Source: Betaproteobacteria bacterium (GTDB lineage Bacteria > Pseudomonadota > Gammaproteobacteria > Burkholderiales > JAHFRG01). Taken from it: a stretch of DNA of 9,186 nt. The DNA lies in assembly GCA_023258935.1 (NCBI GenBank), contig JAHFRG010000049.1, positions 2,582 to 11,767 on the forward strand, written 5' to 3'. Both the position numbers and the translations under genes were made by a program. The stretch's first letter is position 1; each line of letters opens with the position of its first letter. This document shows, piece by piece, positions 1 through 5,349 of the stretch. The notes beneath the pieces are model-generated. The model had not been told where the DNA came from, searched no databases, and saw only the letters and a list, made by a program, of their open reading frames with translations.

Positions 1-105
1 ACGCAGATGGCGCACCCGACAGCAGGATTTGGTTTTTCCTGATCAAAGGTGTGATACGGCTGTGCATAAAACCCACAACCGGATGAAGTCAAGGAGGAAT
101 GGACC
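1..105 (+). promoter_or_regulatory. 3' part of the rplJ leader (5' untranslated region)
   Basis: No coding frame here resembles the end of L1 (rplA), the usual upstream neighbour, so this is read as the final part of the L1-L10 spacer. In E. coli and relatives this mRNA leader binds the L10-L12 complex, which represses translation of rplJ-rplL. What is visible is modest: CAGGA at 23-27 can pair with TCCTG at 37-41 around a T-rich loop, and TTTG at 28-31 can alternatively pair with CAAA at 44-47. The upstream part of the leader, needed to judge the full fold, lies outside the window. No convincing -35/-10 pair was found, so the promoter is probably further upstream. The regulatory role is inferred from position, not from a recognised RNA family. 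Confidence 0.5.
92..97 (+). promoter_or_regulatory. Shine-Dalgarno site of rplJ (decides the TTG start)
   Basis: AGGAGG is a near-perfect SD sequence. It ends 8 bases before TTG at 106, a normal spacing. The closer ATG at 99-101 is only one base from the SD sequence and in a different frame. It opens a 7-codon frame ending at 122, so it is not the L10 start. Confidence 0.85.
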
Positions 106-627
106 TTGGGTCTAAATCTTGAACAGAAAAAGGCGGTGGTAGCCGAAGTGAGCGAGCAGCTTGCCAAGGCTCAAACAGTTGTTCTTGTCGAGTACCGTGG
201 CACGCAAGTGGGTGACTTGACCCACCTGCGCTCCAAGGCGCGCGGCGCGGGCGTGTATTTCCGTGTGCTCAAAAATACTTTGGCGCGCCGTGCCATAGCG
301 GGTACACCGTTTGCCGGATTGTCGGAGAAGATGCAGGGCCCGCTGGCCTACGGTATTTCCTCTGACCCGATAGCGGCGGCAAAGATATTGCATGAATTCG
401 CCAAAGAAAATGAGCACTTCGTGATCAGAGGCGGGGCGATGGCTAATCTCGTGATGACCTCCAAGGACATTGCGAACCTGGCCAGGATGCCAAGCCGCGA
501 GCAACTGCTGGCGAAACTGGCGGGAACGATGCAAGCGCCTATTTCCAGGTTTGTGCGCACGCTAAACGAAGTGCCCGGCAAATTTGTGCGAACTCTGGCC
601 GCCATACGTGATCAGAAATCTGCATAA
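106..627 (+). CDS. rplJ: 50S ribosomal protein L10 (uL10), TTG start
   Basis: L10 is the base of the ribosomal stalk. Its N-terminal domain binds 23S rRNA near the L11 site, and its C-terminal helix holds L7/L12 dimers. In many bacteria the L10-L12 complex also represses this operon's leader mRNA. The 173-residue product has the family signatures EYRG (29-32), VLKNTLARRA (54-63), GPLAYGIS (78-85) and PSREQLLAKL (129-138). The start is TTG, supported by AGGAGG at 92-97 and by the expected N-terminus MGLNLEQKKAVVAEV; no in-frame ATG fits. The tail is longer than in E. coli L10 (165 residues). It carries an 11-residue repeat, FVRTL at 149-153 and again at 160-164, in the L12-binding region. This tail form is, from memory, usual in betaproteobacteria. 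rplL follows after 24 bases, so the two are almost certainly co-transcribed. Confidence 0.97.
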   Translation: MGLNLEQKKAVVAEVSEQLAKAQTVVLVEYRGTQVGDLTHLRSKARGAGVYFRVLKNTLARRAIAGTPFAGLSEKMQGPLAYGISSDPIAAAKILHEFAKENEHFVIRGGAMANLVMTSKDIANLARMPSREQLLAKLAGTMQAPISRFVRTLNEVPGKFVRTLAAIRDQKSA

Positions 628-640
628 CTTTATTTAAATC

Positions 641-645
641 AGGAG
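641..645 (+). promoter_or_regulatory. Shine-Dalgarno site of rplL
   Basis: AGGAG ends 6 bases before the ATG at 652, inside the 24-base A/T-rich gap after rplJ. A strong independent site fits the need to make several copies of L12 for each L10. Confidence 0.8.
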
Positions 646-651
646 AAAATT

Positions 652-1032
652 ATGGCTGCTGCAAAAGCCGATATTTTGGATGCAATTGGAAAGATGACAG
701 TACTTGAGCTTTCCGAGCTCATTAAGCAAATGGAAGAAAAGTTTGGCGTGTCCGCTGCAGTCACCGCGGTTGCCGCCGCAGCTCCGGCCACGGGTGGTGC
801 CGCTGCTGCCGTCGAAGAACAAACCGAGTTCGCCGTTATTCTCAAAACTTCCGGTGACAGCAAGGTGAACGTTATTAAAGTGGTGAGGGCGATAACCGGT
901 CTTGGGCTGAAGGAAGCCAAGGACTTGGTGGATGGCGCGCCCAAGCCTGTCAAAGAAGGCATTCCCAAGGCTGATGCCGAGGCTATTCAAAAGCAGTTAA
1001 CTGAAGCCGGCGCGACTTGCGAAATCAAATAA
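652..1032 (+). CDS. rplL: 50S ribosomal protein L7/L12 (bL12)
   Basis: L7/L12 is the mobile stalk protein. Several copies sit as dimers on L10, and their C-terminal domains recruit and stimulate the GTPase factors EF-Tu, EF-G, IF2 and RF3. The 126-residue product shows the three expected parts. Residues 1-33 form the dimerisation and L10-binding domain, with the acidic helix LELSELIKQMEEKFGV. Residues 34-56 form a flexible hinge rich in Ala with some Gly, Pro and Val. Residues 57-126 form the factor-binding domain, with the conserved VILK at 62-65 and TGLGLKEAKDLV at 82-93. The length is close to that of E. coli (about 121 residues); the hinge and termini account for the small difference. Cys123 sits near the end, where E. 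coli has none. A terminator-like hairpin begins 24 bases after the stop codon. Confidence 0.98.
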   Translation: MAAAKADILDAIGKMTVLELSELIKQMEEKFGVSAAVTAVAAAAPATGGAAAAVEEQTEFAVILKTSGDSKVNVIKVVRAITGLGLKEAKDLVDGAPKPVKEGIPKADAEAIQKQLTEAGATCEIK

Positions 1033-1056
1033 GCGTCTTGATAGACAGGGGATGCG

Positions 1057-1093
1057 GGCTGGCGGGCAACCGCTGGCCTTTTGGCTTTTTATT
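1057..1093 (+). terminator. Terminator-like hairpin: putative rplL-rpoB attenuator
   Basis: The left arm GGCTGGCGG (1057-1065) pairs with CCGCTGGCC (1070-1078) as a 9-bp stem with two G-U pairs, closed by the tetraloop GCAA, a GNRA type. TTTTGGCTTTTTATT follows directly at 1079-1093. This has the form of an intrinsic terminator whose T-tract is broken by GGC. A broken tract would favour partial rather than complete termination. rpoB and rpoC lie downstream without an obvious new promoter, so read-through must occur. Attenuation is known at this point of the E. coli operon; its action here is inferred. Confidence 0.75.
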
Positions 1094-1230
1094 GACGCGC
1101 GCTGCTTTATGAGCCGAATGCAAACTGCTGGCGCCAATGTTACGACGGAATTAAGAATTGCAATTGCGACGCAGGTCCTCTGTACTCAGAACGGCCCAGT
1201 AACCACCTGCCCTTGGGATTTAACCATCAT

Positions 1231-1234
1231 GGAG
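1231..1234 (+). promoter_or_regulatory. Shine-Dalgarno site of rpoB (decides the ATG start)
   Basis: GGAG ends 5 bases before ATG at 1240. The frame can be extended upstream to a TTG at 1213, which would add nine residues (MGFNHHGVD). That codon has no SD sequence, and the family begins at MSYSFTEKKRIRKSF, so 1240 is chosen. Confidence 0.8.
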
Positions 1235-1239
1235 TTGAT

Positions 1240-4200
1240 ATGAGCTACTCATTTACCGAGAAAAAGCGCATCCGCAAAAGTTTTGCCAAACGCGCCAGCG
1301 TGCTGCAGGTGCCGTTTCTTCTCGCCACACAGCTTGACTCGTATGCGTCATTCCTGCAGGCTGACGTGCCGCCGGAAAAACGCAAGAACGAAGGTCTGCA
1401 GGCTGCGTTTACTTCGATATTCCCGATCGAAAGCCATTCCAAAAATGCCAGGCTGGTTTTCGTAAGTTACAACCTCAGCGTGCCGCCGTTTGACGTTAAG
1501 GAGTGCCAGCAGCGCGGGCTTACTTATGCTTCGCCGCTGCGCGCCAAGGTGCAGCTGACCATCATGGACCGCGAAGCAAGCAAACCAACGGTGAAGGAAG
1601 TCAAGGAGCAGGAAGTATACATGGGCGAAATACCGCTCATGACCACGACCGGCTCTTTCGTCATCAATGGCACCGAGCGGGTAATCGTATCGCAACTGCA
1701 CCGTTCACCCGGCGTGTTCTTCGAGCACGATCGCGGCAAAACTCATTCTTCCGGGAAGCTGCTTTTCTCCGCGCGCATCATTCCTTACCGCGGCTCGTGG
1801 CTGGATTTTGAGTTTGACCCGAAAGACTATTTGTACTTTCGTATCGACCGCAGGCGCAAAATGCCGGTGACCACGCTGCTCAAGGCCATAGGCCAATCGC
1901 CGGAACAGATACTTGCGGGGTTTTTTGCGTTCGATACTTTCCAGATCAGCAAAAAAGGCATCCATTTCGAGCTGGTGCCGGAGCGCATGCGCGGCGAAAT
2001 CGCGCGCTTCGATATTACCACCAAGAGCGGCAAGCTGATCGTTCCCAAGGACAAGCGCATCACCGTCAAGCATGTGCGTGACATGGAGCAAGCAGGTCTG
2101 CAGAAAATCATCGTGCCGGCCGAATTTGTGGTCGGGCGCGTGTTGGCGCACAACGTCGTGGACAAGGAAAGCGGTGAGATTCTGTCGCGTGCCAACGACG
2201 AAATCACTGAGGACCTGCTTAAAAAACTGCAGGAAGCGCAGATCGGCAAGATCAGCACTATTTATACCAATGACCTCGATCAGGGCGGATATATTTCGCA
2301 GACTCTGAGAATAGATGAATGCGCAGATACAATGGCGGCGCAAGTGGCGATCTACCGCATGATGCGACCGGGCGAACCGCCCACCGAAGACGCGGTGAAG
2401 ACGCTGTTCCACGGGTTGTTCTACTCGGAAGATCGTTACGACTTATCTTCGGTGGGGCGCATGAAATTCAACCGTCGTGTGGGACGACCACAATTGACCG
2501 GTCCCGGCACGCTGTCCAACGAAGATATCCTTGCTGTGATCAGGATTCTGGTTGAGTTGAGAAACGGACGCGGCGAAATCGACGACATCGATCATCTCGG
2601 CAACCGCCGTGTGCGCTCGGTGGGCGAGCTCGCTGAAAACCAGTTCCGCGCAGGATTGGTTCGAGTCGAACGCGCGGTTCGCGAGCGCCTGTCGCAGGCA
2701 GAGTCGGAAAATCTGATGCCGCACGATCTCATCAATGCCAAACCGGTGTCGGCGGCGATACGCGAATTTTTCGGATCCAGCCAGCTTTCCCAATTCATGG
2801 ATCAGACCAATCCGCTGTCGGAAATCACCCACAAGCGGCGTGTATCGGCTTTGGGCCCCGGAGGGCTCACGCGCGAGCGCGCGGGATTTGAAGTGCGCGA
2901 CGTGCATCCTACACATTATGGACGGGTGTGCCCGATCGAAACGCCGGAAGGGCCGAATATTGGGCTCATTAATTCGCTGGCGCTTTACGCCCGCACCAAC
3001 CAATACGGCTTCATGGAAACGCCTTACCGCAAGGTGGTGAATGGCAAAGTGACAGATGAAATCCATTATCTCTCGGCGATCGAGGAAGGACAGTTCGTGA
3101 TCGCGCAGGCGAACGCTGCGCTCGACAAAAAAGGCAAATTCGTGGATGAGCTGGTTTCCTGCCGGCACCACAACGAATTCACCATGTCCACCCCGGATCG
3201 CATCCAGTACGTGGACGTGGCGCCCTCGCAAATCGTCTCGGTAGCAGCGTCTTTGATCCCGTTCCTTGAGCACGATGATGCCAACCGCGCACTGATGGGC
3301 TCGAACATGCAGCGCCAGGCGGTACCCTGCCTGCGCGCCGAAAAACCACTCGTCGGCACCGGCATCGAACGCACAGTGGCGGTGGATTCCGGCACCGCTG
3401 TGCAGGCCGAGCGCGGCGGCGTGGTGGATTACGTGGACGCCTCCCGCATCGTGGTGCGGGTTAATGATAACGAGACCACCGCCGGCGAAGTGGGAGTTGA
3501 TATTTATAATCTGGTGAAATACACCCGCTCCAACCAGAACACCAATATCAACCAGAGGCCGGTGTTAAAAGTGGGCGACGCAATTGCCCGCGGCGACGTG
3601 ATTGCCGACGGCGCGTCCACCGACATGGGTGAACTCGCTCTGGGGCAAAACCTGCTGGTGGCGTTCATGCCGTGGAACGGCTACAACTTCGAGGACTCGA
3701 TCCTGATTTCCGAGAGCATTGTAGGTGATGAACGCTTCACCTCGATCCACATCGAAGAACTTACGGTGGTGGCACGCGATACCAAACTGGGGCCGGAGGA
3801 AATCACGCGTGATATTTCCAATCTTTCCGAGGCGATGCTGTCGCGGCTCGACGAATCCGGCATTGTTTACATCGGCGCCGAAGTCGAAGCGGGCGACGTG
3901 CTGGTGGGTAAAGTGACGCCGAAGGGCGAAACCCAGCTTACACCGGAGGAAAAACTGCTGCGCGCGATTTTCGGTGAAAAAGCCTCCGACGTGAAAGACA
4001 CCAGCTTGCGCGTGCCTTCCGGCATGTCGGGCACGGTGATCGACGTGCAGGTGTTCACCCGCGAAGGAATCGAGCGCGACAAGCGCGCCCAGCAAATTAT
4101 TGACGACGAGCTTAGGCGCTACAAAAAGGATTTGGCGGACCAAATGCGAATTGTCGAGGATGACACCTTTGGCCGCATCGAGCGCTTGCTGGTGGGAAAG

Positions 4201-5313
4201 ACCGCGAACGGCGGACCCAAAAAACTTTCCAGGGGCAGCAAGCTCACCAAATCCTATCTCGGTGAAGTGGAGCGGCACAGCTGGTTTGATATCCGCCTTG
4301 CCAACGATCAAGCGAGCCGTCAGCTCGAGCAGCTCAAAGAAAGTCTGGCGCAAAAACGCCTGGAGTTTGACGCTGCCTTTGAAGCCAAGAAAAAGAAACT
4401 CACCAGCGGTGACGAACTGCCGCCCGGCGTGCAGAAAATGGTGAAAGTATATGTAGCGGTGAAGCGCCGCCTGCAGCCCGGAGACAAGATGGCCGGCCGT
4501 CATGGCAACAAGGGTGTGATCTCCAAGATCGTGCCGGTCGAGGACATGCCTTTCATGGCAGACGGCACACCGATGGACATCGTGTTGAACCCGCTGGGGG
4601 TGCCTTCACGCATGAACGTGGGTCAGATATTGGAAACCCATCTGGGATGGGCGGCGAAAGGTCTGGGCCAGAAAATTGGCGACATGCTGAAAGCGCATGC
4701 CAAGGTTTCTGACATACGCAAGGCGCTGACGCTTATTTACAACTCCAGCGGCAAGCCCGAGGACATCGCTTCATTCAGTGATGCGGAAGTGCTGAATCTG
4801 GCGCAGAACCTCGAGGACGGCGTGCCGTTCTCCACACCGGTGTTTGACGGTGCCACCGAAAAAGAGATCAAGGACATGCTGGAGCTCGCGGGATTGCCGC
4901 GCTCCGGGCAGATCGTGCTTCATGACGGCAGAACCGGCGATCCCTTCGACCGCCCGGTTACCGTGGGTTACATGCACGTGATGAAGCTGCATCATTTGGT
5001 AGACGACAAGATGCACGCCCGCTCCACGGGCCCATACAGCTTGGTTACCCAGCAGCCATTGGGCGGCAAGGCTCAGTTCGGCGGGCAGCGCTTCGGCGAA
5101 ATGGAGGTATGGGCGCTGGAGGCTTACGGCGCGGCCTACACGCTGCAGGAGATGCTGACCGTGAAATCCGACGATGTCTCCGGCCGCACCAAGGTTTATG
5201 AAAACATCGTCAAGGGCGAGCACAAGATTGATGCCGGCATGCCGGAGTCGTTCAACGTGCTGGTGAAGGAAATTCGCTCGCTGGCTATAGACATTGATCT
5301 TGATCGTTATTGA
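1240..5313 (+). CDS. rpoB: DNA-directed RNA polymerase subunit beta
   Basis: Beta is one of the two large catalytic subunits of RNA polymerase; it lines the active site with beta-prime and binds rifamycins. The 1357-residue product (E. coli 1342) is complete and uninterrupted. The N-terminus MSYSFTEKKRIRKSF is typical. The rifampicin pocket spans 512-536 (GSSQLSQFMDQ to RRVS), with the sensitive-type residues Asp521, His531 and Ser536 equivalent to E. coli 516, 526 and 531. Pocket cluster II has Pro569 and Ile577, and Arg692 matches E. coli 687. The conserved NFEDS is at 816-820. The active-site lysines are Lys1083 and Lys1091 in GDKMAGRHGNKG. The C-terminal clamp segment GGKAQFGGQRFGEMEVWALE begins at 1275. 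Numbering runs +5 to E. coli up to residue 819 and +18 by 1083, so a variable insert between them (about 985-1030) is some 13 residues longer and precedes a charged coiled-coil stretch. rpoC follows after 36 bases. Confidence 0.99.
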   Translation: MSYSFTEKKRIRKSFAKRASVLQVPFLLATQLDSYASFLQADVPPEKRKNEGLQAAFTSIFPIESHSKNARLVFVSYNLSVPPFDVKECQQRGLTYASPLRAKVQLTIMDREASKPTVKEVKEQEVYMGEIPLMTTTGSFVINGTERVIVSQLHRSPGVFFEHDRGKTHSSGKLLFSARIIPYRGSWLDFEFDPKDYLYFRIDRRRKMPVTTLLKAIGQSPEQILAGFFAFDTFQISKKGIHFELVPERMRGEIARFDITTKSGKLIVPKDKRITVKHVRDMEQAGLQKIIVPAEFVVGRVLAHNVVDKESGEILSRANDEITEDLLKKLQEAQIGKISTIYTNDLDQGGYISQTLRIDECADTMAAQVAIYRMMRPGEPPTEDAVKTLFHGLFYSEDRYDLSSVGRMKFNRRVGRPQLTGPGTLSNEDILAVIRILVELRNGRGEIDDIDHLGNRRVRSVGELAENQFRAGLVRVERAVRERLSQAESENLMPHDLINAKPVSAAIREFFGSSQLSQFMDQTNPLSEITHKRRVSALGPGGLTRERAGFEVRDVHPTHYGRVCPIETPEGPNIGLINSLALYARTNQYGFMETPYRKVVNGKVTDEIHYLSAIEEGQFVIAQANAALDKKGKFVDELVSCRHHNEFTMSTPDRIQYVDVAPSQIVSVAASLIPFLEHDDANRALMGSNMQRQAVPCLRAEKPLVGTGIERTVAVDSGTAVQAERGGVVDYVDASRIVVRVNDNETTAGEVGVDIYNLVKYTRSNQNTNINQRPVLKVGDAIARGDVIADGASTDMGELALGQNLLVAFMPWNGYNFEDSILISESIVGDERFTSIHIEELTVVARDTKLGPEEITRDISNLSEAMLSRLDESGIVYIGAEVEAGDVLVGKVTPKGETQLTPEEKLLRAIFGEKASDVKDTSLRVPSGMSGTVIDVQVFTREGIERDKRAQQIIDDELRRYKKDLADQMRIVEDDTFGRIERLLVGKTANGGPKKLSRGSKLTKSYLGEVERHSWFDIRLANDQASRQLEQLKESLAQKRLEFDAAFEAKKKKLTSGDELPPGVQKMVKVYVAVKRRLQPGDKMAGRHGNKGVISKIVPVEDMPFMADGTPMDIVLNPLGVPSRMNVGQILETHLGWAAKGLGQKIGDMLKAHAKVSDIRKALTLIYNSSGKPEDIASFSDAEVLNLAQNLEDGVPFSTPVFDGATEKEIKDMLELAGLPRSGQIVLHDGRTGDPFDRPVTVGYMHVMKLHHLVDDKMHARSTGPYSLVTQQPLGGKAQFGGQRFGEMEVWALEAYGAAYTLQEMLTVKSDDVSGRTKVYENIVKGEHKIDAGMPESFNVLVKEIRSLAIDIDLDRY

Positions 5314-5349
5314 TTTGGTCCATTGATCGCTAAATTTTAGGAGTAGCAA
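5314..5349 (+). promoter_or_regulatory. rpoB-rpoC spacer with rpoC Shine-Dalgarno site
   Basis: This 36-base spacer has no terminator or promoter signature, in keeping with co-transcription of the two subunits. AGGAG at 5339-5343 ends 6 bases before the rpoC ATG. TTGATC occurs at 5294-5299, 5300-5305 and 5323-5328, and TTGATT at 5310-5315, so the end of rpoB and the spacer share a short repeated word. No function is evident. Confidence 0.7.

Larger units (their letters stand above)
1033..1239 (+). promoter_or_regulatory. rplL-rpoB intergenic region with attenuator
   Basis: This 207-base spacer separates the ribosomal from the polymerase genes. In E. coli the same gap holds a partial terminator and an RNase III processing site. 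Here the first third contains a hairpin with a T-rich tail (annotated separately). The rest shows only weak structure: the palindrome AATTGCAATT at 1156-1165, and GCAGGT at 1171-1176 able to pair with ACCTGC at 1205-1210 around a small inner TCTG/CAGA hairpin (1179-1190). These short pairings could arise by chance. TTGACG at 1092-1097 resembles a -35 box but has no good -10 partner. A reading frame at 1052-1243 runs through the gap but has no usable SD spacing and no recognisable product. Confidence 0.7.

Noticed and set aside
29..57. Possible promoter TTGGTT - 17 bases - TGATAC in the rplJ leader.
   Set aside because: Both boxes match the consensus poorly, and the main promoter of this operon normally lies further upstream.
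1092..1120. Possible internal promoter for rpoB starting with the -35-like TTGACG.
   Set aside because: No acceptable -10 box lies 15-19 bases downstream; the nearest AT-rich words are at the wrong distance.
1213..1239. Upstream in-frame TTG extension of rpoB by nine residues.
   Set aside because: No SD sequence precedes it, the added residues are unlike the family, and ATG 1240 has GGAG at a proper distance with the typical N-terminus.
4190..4330. Variable insert in RpoB (about residues 985-1030), some 13 residues longer than in E. coli, considered as a novel domain.
   Set aside because: This is the known lineage-variable region of beta. The segment GKTANGGPKKLSRGSKLTK resembles other betaproteobacterial RpoB proteins as I recall them, so it is ordinary.
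3565..4503. Long open frame on the - strand opposite rpoB (312 codons); similar antisense frames lie at 2443-3273, 4771-5589, 6823-7716 and 7888-8769.
   Set aside because: They are opposite highly conserved polymerase genes, their products are rich in His, Arg and Phe without any recognisable domain, and they follow from codon bias on the coding strand.
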